A program made the position numbers and the translations under genes. Shown here one piece after another: positions 9,925 to 19,200 of a DNA stretch of 64,000 nt. The notes beneath the pieces were generated by a model. That model saw nothing but the letters and a program-made list of their open reading frames with translations, made no database searches and was not told the DNA's origin. The number at the start of each line of letters is the position of its first letter. The first letter of the stretch is position 1. Source of the stretch: Paenibacillus melissococcoides (GTDB lineage: Bacteria; Bacillota; Bacilli; Paenibacillales; Paenibacillaceae). The stretch spans positions 1,663,266-1,727,265 of the forward strand of contig CALYLO010000001.1 in the NCBI GenBank assembly GCA_944800085.1. Direction: 5' to 3'.

Positions 9925-10536
9925 ATGGAAATTGCACCGCACGAGCTGCACTGGAGAGACGCTTATAAGCTGATGATAGGCTCCATCCTGCCGCGTCCGA
10001 TTGCTTTTGTGTCCACGATCGATTCGGAAGGTACGGCGAATCTGGCTCCGTTCAGCTTTTTCACGGCCATCTGCGCGGAGCCGCTCCTGATCTGCTTCGC
10101 CCCGATGCGCCGGGGCACGGACGGCCGCAAGAAGGATACGCTTGTCAATATTGAAGCGACTGGCGAATTCGTGGTGAATATCGTCGGGGAACGGATCGTG
10201 GAGCCGATGAATGAGACGGCCGCGGAATTCGATCCGGAGGTGGATGAGTTCCAGGCGGCGGGCTTGACCCCGATCCCGAGCCGGCTCATTCGTCCTTGCC
10301 GGGTGCGGGAAAGCGCCATCCATATGGAGTGCGTGCTCCATGATATCCTTCATTTCGGCGAGCAGCCGGGCGCCGGCAGCCTCGTCATCGGCAAGGTCGT
10401 GCTGATGCATATTAGCGACGAGCTATATGCCGACGGCAAAATCGACATGGAGAAGCTGCTTCCGATCGGACGCATGGCCGGCCATGTCTACACCCGGGCC
10501 GTCTCCGACACCTTTATGCTGGAGAGAAAAAAGTAA
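9925..10536 (+). CDS. Flavin reductase-like domain protein (DIM6/NTAB family)
   Basis: A 203-residue protein with one FMN-binding split-barrel domain. It shows SILPRPIAFVSTIDSEGTAN, then APFSFFTAICAEPLLICFAP, and VNIVGERIVEPMNETA, typical of the flavin reductase / DIM6-NTAB group that bind FMN and may use NAD(P)H. It is 30 bases after hppD and 24 bases before the FAH-family gene, in the same operon, so a role in homogentisate or maleylacetoacetate processing is likely. The reaction is not known. It is not related to glutathione-dependent isomerases, but its place in an operon lacking that enzyme is notable. Confidence 0.85.
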   Translation: MEIAPHELHWRDAYKLMIGSILPRPIAFVSTIDSEGTANLAPFSFFTAICAEPLLICFAPMRRGTDGRKKDTLVNIEATGEFVVNIVGERIVEPMNETAAEFDPEVDEFQAAGLTPIPSRLIRPCRVRESAIHMECVLHDILHFGEQPGAGSLVIGKVVLMHISDELYADGKIDMEKLLPIGRMAGHVYTRAVSDTFMLERKK

Positions 10537-10560
10537 CGGCCACGGGATGCGGGAGGTTCT

Positions 10561-11496
10561 ATGAAATTCGTGACATTTGACACCGGCACGGGCGCGCCGC
10601 GCTCCGGTTGGCTGAGGGAAGGCTGCGTCGTCGACATGCGAGCCGTCAGCGAAGGACGGCTGCCGGGCGAATTGCTGGAATTGGTGCGCCATCATGAGGA
10701 CTATATGGAGGAAGCAGGGCGGATCGATCGCCGCCTTGGCCCGGATGCGGAGTCGATGCTCGCGCATGCGGGCGTCTATCCTGCGGCCGATGTCGCCTTG
10801 CTCGCGCCGATTCCGAAGCCGCCGAGCGTCCGCGATTTCTATGCCTTCGAAGCGCATGTCATCGCGGCGCGGCGGCGGCGGGGGCTCGATATGGTTCCGG
10901 AATGGTACCGGTTCCCGGTGTTCTATTTCAGCAATCATCAGGCCATCGCCGGCCCGGACGCGCTTATCCGCAGACCGGCCGCCGCCTCCGCTCTGGATTA
11001 CGAGCTGGAGGTGGCCTGCGTCATCGGCAGGGAAGGACGGGATATCGGGGCAGAAGAAGCGGACGCCTATATTTTCGGCTATTGCATCATGAACGATTGG
11101 AGCGCGCGCGATCTCCAGCGGGAGGAAGTGAAGGTCGGCCTCGGCCCGGCCAAGGGCAAAGATTTCGCCACCTCGCTCGGTCCTTATCTGGTCACCAAGG
11201 ACGAGCTGGAGCGCTATCGCGCCGGCAGGCGCCACGAGCTGGAGATGAGGGCCCGCGTCAACGGCGCCGAGCTGTCGCGCGGCAATATGCGCGACCTCCA
11301 TTATACGTTCGGGGAGATGATCGCGCGGGCTTCTGCGGACGCCACGCTGTACCCCGGCGATATTATCGGATCGGGCACGGTCGGGACCGGCTGCCTTCTT
11401 GAGCTGGGACCGGAAGCGCACCGTTGGCTGGAGCCCGGCGATGTCGTCGAATTGGAAGTAACGGGACTCGGCCTGCTGCGCAACACCATCGGTTGA
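10561..11496 (+). CDS. Fumarylacetoacetate hydrolase family protein
   Basis: A 311-residue FAH-fold hydrolase, expected to cleave fumarylacetoacetate (or maleylacetoacetate) to fumarate/maleate and acetoacetate. Seen are the N-terminal cap region, the substrate segment SVRDFYAFEAHV, and metal-binding acidic residues in LDYELEVACVIGREG and NDWSARDLQ. KGKDFATSLGPYLVT and GSGTVGTGCLLELG complete the family signature. The start has GGGAGG 5 bases upstream. The size (about 310 residues) matches the bacterial FahA-like/HpcE-like group rather than the 420-residue eukaryotic enzyme. Operon position between hppD and hmgA supports the tyrosine role. Confidence 0.88.
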   Translation: MKFVTFDTGTGAPRSGWLREGCVVDMRAVSEGRLPGELLELVRHHEDYMEEAGRIDRRLGPDAESMLAHAGVYPAADVALLAPIPKPPSVRDFYAFEAHVIAARRRRGLDMVPEWYRFPVFYFSNHQAIAGPDALIRRPAAASALDYELEVACVIGREGRDIGAEEADAYIFGYCIMNDWSARDLQREEVKVGLGPAKGKDFATSLGPYLVTKDELERYRAGRRHELEMRARVNGAELSRGNMRDLHYTFGEMIARASADATLYPGDIIGSGTVGTGCLLELGPEAHRWLEPGDVVELEVTGLGLLRNTIG

Positions 11497-11554
11497 AGCG
11501 GCGAGGAGACCGCGAACGACCGGTATTGAATTCAGAGAGAGGAGGATTCATGTC

Positions 11555-12742
11555 ATGGCCTATTACCGCCGCATGGGGGACATCCCGGGCAAAAGGCATA
11601 CGATGTTCCGCAAGCCGGACGGCACCCTGTACCGGGAGCAAGTCATGGGAACGAAGGGCTTCTCCGGCATTCAGTCGATCTTGTATCACCATCATCCGCC
11701 GACGGCTGTCGGCAAGGCGGAACTGCACGCCGCCTTCGACATTGAATTCGAAGAGCAAGGCGCGCTGCGCCACCGCCATCTGTTGACCGGCGATTGCACG
11801 GATACGGGCGATGCCGTCGCTGGCAGACGCTATATGCTGGGCAATGAGGACCTGCTCATCGCCGTTGCGAACGTCGATCGGCCGATGGATTATTTCTACC
11901 GGAACGGGGACGGGGACGAGTTGTTGTTCGTGCATGAAGGGGAGGGCGCCGTAGAGACAATGTTCGGCACTCTCCGTTACCGGCCGGGGGATTATATTGT
12001 CATCCCGATCGGCACGATCTATCGCGTCATTCCGGAACCGGAGCGTGGGCGTACGAAGCTTTTGGCCGTGGAGACGAACAGTTGGATTACGACGCCGAAG
12101 CGCTACCGCAACTCGCATGGCCAGCTTTTGGAGCACAGCCCTTTCTGCGAGCGGGATTTCCGCGGTCCGGAGAAGCTGGAAACGTATGCCGAGCTCGGCG
12201 AGTTCGAGGTGAGGACAAAGTCTAGGGGATATATCCACCTGCATATGTTTAATCATCACCCGTTCGATGTCGTAGGCTGGGACGGGTATTTGTATCCGTG
12301 GATTTTTAACATAGCCGATTTCGAGCCGATTACGGGCCGCATTCATATGCCGCCGCCGATCCATCAGACCTTCGAGGGGAATAACTTCGTCATCTGCTCC
12401 TTCGTTCCCCGGTTATACGATTATCATCCCGAGGGGATTCCGGCCCCTTATTTCCACAGCAACGTAGACAGCGACGAGGTGCTCTATTATGTCAGAGGAA
12501 ACTTCATGAGCCGCAAGGGCGTGAAGGAAGGCTCCATCACCTTGCATCCGTCGGGCATTCCGCACGGCCCGCATCCCGGCAAGATCGAAGACAGCATCGG
12601 CAAAAAAGAAACTACGGAGCTTGCGGTCATGATCGATACGTTCCGGCCGCTGCGCGTCGTCAAGCAGGCGCTGGCGTATGAGGATAGCCAATATATGTAC
12701 AGCTGGTGCGCCGATTCGCAGGAAGCGTCGCGGACCGTGTAA
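11555..12742 (+). CDS. hmgA: Homogentisate 1,2-dioxygenase
   Basis: A 395-residue cupin-fold ring-cleaving dioxygenase that opens homogentisate to maleylacetoacetate. The iron site is visible in the C-terminal cupin: His301 (PYFHSN), Glu308 (DSDEVLYYVRG) and His337 (PSGIPHGPHPG). The conserved N-terminal MFRKPDGTLYREQVMGTKGF and the HEGEGAVETMFG cupin stretch also fit. It belongs to the shorter bacterial group (about 390 residues). The start at 11555 has GGAGG 9 bases upstream; another ATG 5 bases earlier is out of frame. It lies 58 bases after the FAH-family gene. Confidence 0.95.
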   Translation: MAYYRRMGDIPGKRHTMFRKPDGTLYREQVMGTKGFSGIQSILYHHHPPTAVGKAELHAAFDIEFEEQGALRHRHLLTGDCTDTGDAVAGRRYMLGNEDLLIAVANVDRPMDYFYRNGDGDELLFVHEGEGAVETMFGTLRYRPGDYIVIPIGTIYRVIPEPERGRTKLLAVETNSWITTPKRYRNSHGQLLEHSPFCERDFRGPEKLETYAELGEFEVRTKSRGYIHLHMFNHHPFDVVGWDGYLYPWIFNIADFEPITGRIHMPPPIHQTFEGNNFVICSFVPRLYDYHPEGIPAPYFHSNVDSDEVLYYVRGNFMSRKGVKEGSITLHPSGIPHGPHPGKIEDSIGKKETTELAVMIDTFRPLRVVKQALAYEDSQYMYSWCADSQEASRTV

Positions 12743-12785
12743 ACGCGCTTAGGCGCAAGATATGCCGATGAAAGGAGCGCATGGC

Positions 12786-13514
12786 ATGAAGCAGCATGGG
12801 AAAGTCGTGCATTCCGCCGCCGAGGCGATACAGGGGATTCAGGACGGAGCCACCTTGATAGTGGGCGGATTCGGCCTGTGCGGTATCCCCGAGCTGGCCA
12901 TCGCGGCGCTGAGAGACAGCGGCGTGAAGAATCTGACCGTCGTCAGCAATACTTGCGGCGTGGACGACTGGGGGCTCGGCCTCCTGCTCCCGAACCGCCA
13001 GATTAAGAAAATGATCGCCTCGTATGTCGGGGAGAACAAAACGTTCGAGCGCCAGCTTCTGAGCGGCGAGCTGGAGGTGGAGCTTGTTCCGCAGGGAACG
13101 CTGGCCGAGCGTATCCGCGCGGGCGGAGCCGGCATCCCGGCCTTTTATACGGCGACGGGCGTCGGCACGCCGGTGGCGGAAGGCAAGGAGCATAAAGAGT
13201 TCAATGGCCGCACATATATGATGGAAGAGGCGATTGTCGGCGATTTCGCGTTCGTGAAGGCGTGGAAGGGAGATACGCTCGGCAACCTGATCTACCGGAA
13301 GACGGCCCGGAACTTCAATCCGCTGGCAGCGGCTGCGGGCAAGATTACGATTGCCGAGGTGGAGGAACTGGTCGAGCCGGGACAATTGGATCCGGATCAC
13401 ATTCATACGCCCGGCATCTATGTGCAGCGGGTGCTCCACGGAACCGGGTACGAGAAGCGGATTGAACGGCGCGTCGTGCAGCCGGCGACGCTGGGAACGG
13501 GGGGATTCTCATGA
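12786..13514 (+). CDS. scoA: 3-oxoacid CoA-transferase subunit A
   Basis: A 242-residue alpha subunit of a succinyl-CoA (or acyl-CoA):acetoacetate CoA-transferase, which activates the acetoacetate released by the FAH-family hydrolase. The family signature is [33 protein letters not shown] and [17 protein letters not shown] follow. The start at 12786 is preferred over an upstream ATG because AAAGGAG sits about 8 bases before it. The stop codon overlaps the scoB ATG by 4 bases, implying translational coupling and a stoichiometric complex. Confidence 0.93.
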   Translation: MKQHGKVVHSAAEAIQGIQDGATLIVGGFGLCGIPELAIAALRDSGVKNLTVVSNTCGVDDWGLGLLLPNRQIKKMIASYVGENKTFERQLLSGELEVELVPQGTLAERIRAGGAGIPAFYTATGVGTPVAEGKEHKEFNGRTYMMEEAIVGDFAFVKAWKGDTLGNLIYRKTARNFNPLAAAAGKITIAEVEELVEPGQLDPDHIHTPGIYVQRVLHGTGYEKRIERRVVQPATLGTGGFS

Positions 13515-14185
13515 GTGACGCACGCGAGGCCATCGTCCGGCGGGCCGTGCTGGAGATTGAAGACGGGATGACGGTCAATCTCGGCATCGGCATGCCGACC
13601 CTGATTGCAGGAATCATTCCGCCGGAGTGCAATGTGATGCTCCATTCCGAGAACGGCCTCCTGGGCCTCGGTCCGTATCCTCAGGAAGGGGCCGAGGATC
13701 CGGATCTGATTAACGCGGGCAAGGAGACGGTGACCGTCGTGGAGGGCGCCTCCTATTTCGACAGCGCCGAATCGTTCGCCATGATCCGGGGAGGACATAT
13801 CGATCTCGCCATTTTGGGCGGAATGGAAGTATCGGAGCAGGGCGATCTGGCGAATTGGATGATCCCCGGCAAAATGATCAAGGGCATGGGAGGCGCCATG
13901 GACCTGGTGAACGGCGCCCGGCGCATCGTCGTCATTATGGAGCATGTGAACAAGCACGGCGAACCGAAGATCAAGCGGGAATGCGGCCTTCCGCTCACAG
14001 GCAAGCGAGTCGTCGACCGGTTAATCACCGATTTGGCCGTGTTTGATTTTACGGCGGAAGGCATGGTCCTGATCGAGACGCAGCCGGGCGTCGGCGTCGA
14101 GGAGATTCGGGACAAAACCGAGGCGCCGTTCCGGTTGAGTCCCGCGCTGAGCGCGGCGAACGCGCCGCCGCGGGTATCGGAGTAA
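13511..14185 (+). CDS. scoB: 3-oxoacid CoA-transferase subunit B
   Basis: A 224-residue beta subunit containing the catalytic glutamate in the motif [10 protein letters not shown] (about residue 46), which forms the enzyme-CoA thioester. [12 protein letters not shown] near the N-terminus and [21 protein letters not shown] are also family-typical. It overlaps scoA by 4 bases. Together the subunits convert acetoacetate to acetoacetyl-CoA, which the last gene of the operon can cleave. Length and sequence look intact. Confidence 0.94.
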   Translation: MSDAREAIVRRAVLEIEDGMTVNLGIGMPTLIAGIIPPECNVMLHSENGLLGLGPYPQEGAEDPDLINAGKETVTVVEGASYFDSAESFAMIRGGHIDLAILGGMEVSEQGDLANWMIPGKMIKGMGGAMDLVNGARRIVVIMEHVNKHGEPKIKRECGLPLTGKRVVDRLITDLAVFDFTAEGMVLIETQPGVGVEEIRDKTEAPFRLSPALSAANAPPRVSE

Positions 14186-14205
14186 AGGGGGAAGGAGGAT
14201 GGTCT

Positions 14206-15324
14206 ATGCAAGTGTCTGTCAAGATTCCGACGAGAAAAGAAATCGAACCGTTGGGCGTGTACGTGCCGGGAAAACCGATTGAAGAGGTAAAAAGGGAATT
14301 CGGTCTTACAGACATCATCAAGCTCGCGTCCAATGAAAATCCGTACGGCTGCTCGAAGCTGGCCGCTCAAGCCGTCGTGCGCGAGATGGAGAAATGCGCC
14401 CTGTATCCGGAAGGCACCGCCCCCGAATTGGCGGCGAAGCTGGCCGCCCGCCTCGGCGTGGAGCCTGAATATTTCATCGTCGGCAATGGTTCTGACGAGA
14501 TTATCCGCTTGTTGACGCGGAGCTATATCGCAGCAGGGGACGAGGCGATTATGGCCGATGTCACGTTTTCCCGCTACGAGACGAACGTCCGCATTGAGGG
14601 CGGCGTTCCGGTAACGGTGCCGCTCATTGACGGCGTTCATGATCTGGCCGGCATGCTGGAGGCGATCGGCAGCAGGACGAAGATGATTTTCGTATGCAAC
14701 CCGAACAATCCGACCGGGACAATCGTGGGGCAGAGCGAGCTGCTTGCCTTCATCGAGCAGGTGCCGCGCCATATATTGCTGATCATCGACGAGGCTTATT
14801 ACGAATATGTATCCGATCCCGATTACTTGCAGACCGTGCAGCTGCTCGCCAGTTATCCGAACCTGGTCATCCTGCGCACGTTCTCCAAAATTTACGGTCT
14901 GGCCGCCCTGCGCGTCGGTTACGGCATGATGCACCCGAGCATCGTGCAGGAGCTGGTCAAAGTAAAGGAGCCGTTCAATTCGAACCGGATGGCGCAAGCC
15001 GCGGCACTCGCCTCGTTGGACGATGCGGCGTTCGCCGCCGACTGCGCGCGGCGGAATGAGGCGGCCAGAACGAAGCTCGTCTCCGAGCTGAAGCAGCTCG
15101 GGCTGTCCTGCTATCCTTCGCATGCCAATTTCCTGATGGTGAAGCTGGACCGCTCCGGAGACGACGTATTCGGCTCCTTGCTGGCGCGGGGCGTGGTGGT
15201 GCGCGCGGGCAGCCTGCTCGGCTATCCCGACACGATCCGCGTATCCGTCGGAACGGAGCAGGACAATGAGGTGTTCATCGAGGCGCTGCGACAGATACTC
15301 GGACCTGACGGCCAGCCGGCGTGA
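14206..15324 (+). CDS. hisC: HisC-like aminotransferase, probable aromatic (tyrosine) transaminase
   Basis: A 372-residue PLP-dependent class I/II aminotransferase of the histidinol-phosphate type. The PLP lysine is in TFSKIYGLAALRVGYG. KLASNENPYG, NPNNPTGTIV and the IIDEAYYEYV strand (Asp contacting the pyridine nitrogen) are clear. HisC-family enzymes of Bacillales also act on tyrosine and phenylalanine. Its place in the tyrosine operon, away from histidine genes, indicates that it makes 4-hydroxyphenylpyruvate for HppD. The gene symbol reflects the family, not a demonstrated histidine role. Start 14206 follows AAGGAGG. Confidence 0.88.
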   Translation: MQVSVKIPTRKEIEPLGVYVPGKPIEEVKREFGLTDIIKLASNENPYGCSKLAAQAVVREMEKCALYPEGTAPELAAKLAARLGVEPEYFIVGNGSDEIIRLLTRSYIAAGDEAIMADVTFSRYETNVRIEGGVPVTVPLIDGVHDLAGMLEAIGSRTKMIFVCNPNNPTGTIVGQSELLAFIEQVPRHILLIIDEAYYEYVSDPDYLQTVQLLASYPNLVILRTFSKIYGLAALRVGYGMMHPSIVQELVKVKEPFNSNRMAQAAALASLDDAAFAADCARRNEAARTKLVSELKQLGLSCYPSHANFLMVKLDRSGDDVFGSLLARGVVVRAGSLLGYPDTIRVSVGTEQDNEVFIEALRQILGPDGQPA

Positions 15325-15450
15325 ACGAAGCGGGAGGCATTCTATTGCCTATCTATTTACTTACTAGTGCATTGGGTCTTTGATGGTCTATTGCACAGCG
15401 TCTTTGATAATCTTGCATAGCGGAATGGGGGTGACGGTCTGACGGACGTC
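15325..15450 (+). other. Spacer between hisC and thiolase with short direct repeats
   Basis: This 126-base spacer is the widest in the operon. It holds the repeated motif TCTTTGAT(G/A) near 15377 and 15411. No terminator or start-site consensus is obvious. Confidence 0.4.
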
Positions 15451-16617
15451 GTGATTGCAAGCGCCGTACGGACGCCGATCGGCGCGTTCATGGGCGGATT
15501 GAGCGAAGTGCCGGCGGTCGAGCTGGGAGCGCTGTTCATTGGGGAAGCGCTGCAGCGCGCCGGGCTGCTCCCGGAAGCGGCGCAAGAGGTGATGATGGGC
15601 AATGTGCTGCAGGCGGGCAGCGGGCAAGGCCCCGCCCGTCTGGCCGCGATGAAGGCGGGCCTGCCCTGCGAGGTGCCGGCCGTAACGATCAATAAAATAT
15701 GCGGCTCGGGTCTGAAAGCGGTCATCCTGGCCGCACAGGCCATCAAGGCGGGCGATGCGGATCTTATCGTCGCGGGCGGCATGGAAAATATGTCGATGGC
15801 GCCTTATTTACTGACGCAAGGAAGAGCCGGATACCGGCTGGGGGACGGAGTAGTCGTGGACAGCGTCCTCAAAGACGGGCTTACCTGCTCGATCTGCGGC
15901 ATTCATATGGGACAGACCGCGGAAAATATCGCGGCGAAGTATCGGATTGCGAGGGAAGAGCAGGATGCGTTTGCCTTGACGAGCCAGCAGAGAGCCCGCG
16001 AGGCATGGGAGCGCGGCGAGTTCTCCGCCGAGATCGTACCGGTGGAGATTCGGACCAAGAAGGGGCTGACGCGGATAGAAGCCGATGAGCATCTGCGCCC
16101 GGATGTGACGGCTGCCGCCCTGGCCCGGCTCAAGCCTGCCTTCCAGCCGGACGGCACGGTCACGGCCGGGAATGCCTCCGGGATTAACGACGGGGCGGCG
16201 GCGCTTGTCGTCTGCTCCGGGCGCATGGCGAAGCAGATGGGGCTGCCCGTGCTCGCGCGCATCCGCGGCTACGCCTCCACAGGCGTGGACCCCGCCTTGA
16301 TGGGCATGGGCCCTGTATCGGCCGCGCAATCGGCGGTGAAGAAAGCCGGGATGTCGCTCGCGGATATCGACGTGGCGGAATTGAATGAAGCATTTGCCGC
16401 CCAGGCGATCGCCGTTATTCGCGAGCTCGGGCTCGATCCGGCGATTGTCAATGTGAACGGCGGCGCCATCGCGCTCGGGCATCCGATCGGCGCCAGCGGC
16501 GCGCGCATCCTCGTGACGCTGCTGCATGCGATGAAGCGCAGGCAGGCGGCCGCCGGACTTGCCGCCTTGTGCGTCGGCGGCGGCCATGGCGTCGCTGTTG
16601 TCGTCGAGCAAATGTAA
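15451..16617 (+). CDS. Acetyl-CoA acetyltransferase (thiolase)
   Basis: A 388-residue thiolase that splits acetoacetyl-CoA into two acetyl-CoA, ending the tyrosine-to-acetyl-CoA route. The nucleophilic Cys is in [18 protein letters not shown]. The catalytic His is in [13 protein letters not shown], and the second Cys in [14 protein letters not shown]. The start is uncertain. GTG at 15451 gives [11 protein letters not shown], but family members normally begin (M)[14 protein letters not shown], which aligns to a CTG at 15439 after AATGGGGG. It is last in the operon, followed by a strong hairpin. A broken partial copy lies near 18.2 kb. Confidence 0.92.
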   Translation: MIASAVRTPIGAFMGGLSEVPAVELGALFIGEALQRAGLLPEAAQEVMMGNVLQAGSGQGPARLAAMKAGLPCEVPAVTINKICGSGLKAVILAAQAIKAGDADLIVAGGMENMSMAPYLLTQGRAGYRLGDGVVVDSVLKDGLTCSICGIHMGQTAENIAAKYRIAREEQDAFALTSQQRAREAWERGEFSAEIVPVEIRTKKGLTRIEADEHLRPDVTAAALARLKPAFQPDGTVTAGNASGINDGAAALVVCSGRMAKQMGLPVLARIRGYASTGVDPALMGMGPVSAAQSAVKKAGMSLADIDVAELNEAFAAQAIAVIRELGLDPAIVNVNGGAIALGHPIGASGARILVTLLHAMKRRQAAAGLAALCVGGGHGVAVVVEQM

Positions 16618-16633
16618 AGTATAGAATAGGGAG

Positions 16634-16668
16634 CACCTCCGATTGTCCTTGGATCGGAGGTGTTGTCG
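16634..16668 (+). terminator. Terminator of the tyrosine catabolic operon
   Basis: CACCTCCGAT pairs with ATCGGAGGTG (16634-16662), followed by a T-rich tail, 17 bases after the thiolase stop. A diverged copy follows the broken thiolase copy near 18.47 kb. Confidence 0.85.
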
Positions 16669-16860
16669 TTTTATCGCAAGGCACTGTAGGGGGGCAGCTG
16701 CCAAGGTTCCATGAAATGTGTAACTCGATTTTTTATACAGAAAATAATTGAAAATTACAAGAATAACCTATGAAATAATGAAAATAAGTGATAAATTAAT
16801 ATACCGTCTGTAGTGTGCGTATTATGAACATGAACATCAATGGAAAAGAGGAAATGGATT

Positions 16861-17916
16861 GTGGAACTAGGTATAAGCACGTTTGTCGAGACAACACCTG
16901 ATGTCAACACGGGAACAACGATAAGTCACGCGGAGCGGCTGCGTGAAGTAGTGGAGGAGATTGTTCTCGCGGATCAGGTAGGACTGGATGTATATGGGGT
17001 AGGCGAGCATCATCGCCATGATTTTGCGGCATCATCTCCTGCGGTTGTATTAGCTGCTGCTGCATCTAAAACAACGAAAATTCGGCTGACGAGCGCTGTC
17101 ATGATTTTGTCATCTGCTGATCCCGTACGTGTATTTCAAGATTTTGCAACACTTGATGGGCTGTCTAACGGACGGGCGGAGATTATGGTCGGTCGAGGCT
17201 CCTTTCTCGAATCATTCCCATTATTCGGTTACGATCTGGACGATTATGAAGAGCTGTTCGATGAGAAGCTGGAGCTGCTGCTGCACATTCAGAAGTCGGA
17301 GAAAGTAAGCTGGAGCGGGAAGCACCGCCCTGCGATTCAGGATCTAGGCATATATCCTCGCCCCGTGCAGGATCCTTTGCCGGTCTGGATTGGAAGTGCG
17401 GGAAGTCCGGAATCCGCGATTCGTGCAGGGGCATTGGGACTTCCGTTTGTGCTCGCCATTATCGGAGGAGTGAAGCCGCTCGACTACGCTTCACAGGTTG
17501 AGCTTTACAAGAAAGCGGCTGCTGAAGCTGGTCACGATGTAACCCGTTTGCCAATTGCTTCTCATTCTCACGGTTTTGTCGCGAAGAATCAAAAACAAGC
17601 AATCGAAACGTTCTTCCCGTCTACATTTGCAAGAACGAACGTGAGAGCCGCTGAAAAAGGAGCGCCACCGTACACGAGAGCGGACTACGACGCGGCCTGC
17701 AGCCTGGAGGGTGCCCTATATGTTGGCGACCCGGAAACGGTAGCCCAAAAAATTATTCATCTTCGCAAGCATGTAGGCATCACCAGATTCATGTTACATA
17801 TGCCGCACGGCACAATGCCTCATGAAGAGGTCATGGAAGCGATACGGCTATTCGGAACGGAAGTAGCGCCTCGTGTAAGAGAAGAGGTAGCGGGTTGGGA
17901 GCAACATCATTGTTGA
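16861..17916 (+). CDS. LLM-class flavin-dependent oxidoreductase (luciferase-like monooxygenase)
   Basis: A 351-residue (beta/alpha)8 luciferase-like protein, expected to use reduced FMN or F420 and oxygen on an unknown substrate. The motifs LGISTFVETTPD, VGEHHRHDFAASSPAVVLAAA and DFATLDGLSNGRAEIMVGRGS are typical, as is WIGSAGSPESAIRAG. GTG at 16861 is chosen as start because AAGAGGAAA lies just upstream and it yields the usual short N-terminus; an ATG at 16840 has no such site. The gene is single, ends at a hairpin, and is slightly more AT-rich than the operon before it, suggesting independent acquisition. Confidence 0.85.
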   Translation: MELGISTFVETTPDVNTGTTISHAERLREVVEEIVLADQVGLDVYGVGEHHRHDFAASSPAVVLAAAASKTTKIRLTSAVMILSSADPVRVFQDFATLDGLSNGRAEIMVGRGSFLESFPLFGYDLDDYEELFDEKLELLLHIQKSEKVSWSGKHRPAIQDLGIYPRPVQDPLPVWIGSAGSPESAIRAGALGLPFVLAIIGGVKPLDYASQVELYKKAAAEAGHDVTRLPIASHSHGFVAKNQKQAIETFFPSTFARTNVRAAEKGAPPYTRADYDAACSLEGALYVGDPETVAQKIIHLRKHVGITRFMLHMPHGTMPHEEVMEAIRLFGTEVAPRVREEVAGWEQHHC

Positions 17917-17929
17917 GCTAGATTCGAAT

Positions 17930-17959
17930 AGACGCTGCCTGTATGAGGAGGCAGCGTCT
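17930..17959. terminator. Hairpin after the luciferase-like gene
   Basis: AGACGCTGCC pairs with GGCAGCGTCT just after the stop codon. A short T stretch follows at a distance, so it is a probable terminator. Confidence 0.6.
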
Positions 17960-18064
17960 GCGTATCGTTTCTGAACGTTGTTCCCGTAACACGACATATA
18001 TGAAGGTATTGGCAAGGCATGCTTGTTCGTAACTTGCCATTGTCTTCATTAGTTATTGTAATAA

Positions 18065-18206
18065 TCAATCTGATGTTTCTTCGTCAATATCAATCTGTTG
18101 CAGTTCGGATTTCCATTTCTTGTGAAATTGCCGGCTGCTCTTGCTGTAGGCGGGAAAGGCGGAAATGAGCTGTTCGGCACGAGCATGCGTGGCGAAGACA
18201 TCGTCT
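18065..18206 (-). pseudogene. C-terminal gene fragment of unknown family
   Basis: Minus-strand reading gives DDVFATHARAEQLISAFPAY then SKSSRQFHKKWKSELQQID and a stop at 18065. This reads like the charged C-terminus of a real protein. It begins exactly where the thiolase-derived fragment on the plus strand ends, so a recombination junction probably truncated it. I do not recognise the family. Confidence 0.35.
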
Positions 18207-18460
18207 CAAGCCTGCCTTCCAGCGGGACGGCACGGTCACGGCCGGCAATGCCTCAGGGATTAACGACGGGGCGGCGGCGCTTGTCATTGTGAATGGCGGC
18301 GCCAACGCGCTCGGGCATCCGATCGGCGCCAGCGGCGCGCGCATCCTCGTGACGCTGCTGCATGTGATGAAGCGCAGGCAGGCGGCCACCGGACTTGCCG
18401 CCCTGTGCGTCGACGGCGGTCATGGCGTCGCTGTTGTCGTCGACATAAGAGTGAAATGAA
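18207..18460 (+). pseudogene. Truncated, internally deleted copy of the thiolase gene
   Basis: Nearly identical to the thiolase at 15451-16617 over two blocks. 18207-18285 matches 16131-16209, and 18286-18460 matches about 16449-16617, with the intervening 240 bases deleted. The active-site [13 protein letters not shown] region is kept. The final CVGGGHG has become CVDGGHG, and the gene lacks its first 230 codons. The downstream terminator hairpin is also duplicated. It is clearly a non-functional paralogous fragment. Confidence 0.85.
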
Positions 18461-18461
18461 G

Positions 18462-18492
18462 AACACCTCCCCTTTGGGTCGGAGGTGTTTTC
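18462..18492. terminator. Convergent terminator between thiolase fragment and gntR
   Basis: AACACCTCC pairs with GGAGGTGTT, followed by TTTT on the plus strand; on the minus strand it lies just after the GntR gene stop. It can serve both directions. Confidence 0.75.
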
Positions 18493-18507
18493 ACTTAACC
18501 TTAAATC

Positions 18508-19143
18508 TTACAATAACCCTAAAATAACTTCCTTATTAATTTGCTCAAATGTTTGAATTGCTTTTTCATATTCTTTTTCTTCCAGATGCATAACAAACTC
18601 TTTCATTAAACCAAGCAGTTCCTTTTCATACGGCTTTCGTCTCATATATCTAACTTCTACAGTATCTAGCAGTTTTTTCTTTTGTATTTCTTGTATAACT
18701 TGCATAATTGTTTTATTTTCGGCCGGAGACAATAATAATTCATGTATTCTCCACAACGTATTATGAAATTTTTCGACATCTCCCTTCTCTAAAGCAGTTG
18801 GAAGCTCTTTCAAACATTTTCTTAAACTGACGACATCAAAGCCTTTCTGGTTCACAACAACCTTTTCAACGGAAAGTTTAAAAAACAACAAACGAATTTC
18901 TAAAAACTCAACAATGTCTTCGAATGATGATTTTGTTTTTGCTACAGTTATCCCACAGTGACTTTGGTGTTTTAGAAATCCTTCTGATGTTAAACGAGAA
19001 AGCGCGTTACGAATCGGCGTTCTACTCATATTTAGCTCTTTTTCTAATCTAGATTCTGTTAAACGAAGCCCTTCTTCATATTTGCCTTCAATAATTTTAC
19101 TTTTTATCTTCATATACGCTATTTCTTCCCGTGTTTTTTTCAT
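18508..19143 (-). CDS. GntR family transcriptional regulator (FadR-like)
   Basis: A 211-residue regulator. The N-terminal winged helix-turn-helix reads YMKIKSKIIEGKYEEGLRLT then ESRLEKELNMSRTPIRNALS, the canonical GntR DNA-binding motif. An all-helical FCD-like effector domain follows. The start at 19143 is supported by GAAAGGAAAGG upstream. The gene is much more AT-rich than its surroundings, as is the divergent esterase gene, so the pair looks horizontally acquired. Four copies of a TGTATACA palindrome lie between the two genes and one overlaps the esterase promoter, which suggests autoregulation and repression of the esterase. Ligand unknown. Confidence 0.88.
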   Translation of the reverse strand: MKKTREEIAYMKIKSKIIEGKYEEGLRLTESRLEKELNMSRTPIRNALSRLTSEGFLKHQSHCGITVAKTKSSFEDIVEFLEIRLLFFKLSVEKVVVNQKGFDVVSLRKCLKELPTALEKGDVEKFHNTLWRIHELLLSPAENKTIMQVIQEIQKKKLLDTVEVRYMRRKPYEKELLGLMKEFVMHLEEKEYEKAIQTFEQINKEVILGLL

Positions 19144-19200
19144 AATCCTTTCCTTTCTAGTAATCACCATCATTCTTATTGCAAACAATGAAAATACATA

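Noticed and set aside
13753-15123. 456-residue minus-strand frame opposite scoB/hisC
   Set aside because: Shadow frame: no motif, no start signal, fully covered by confidently assigned genes on the plus strand.
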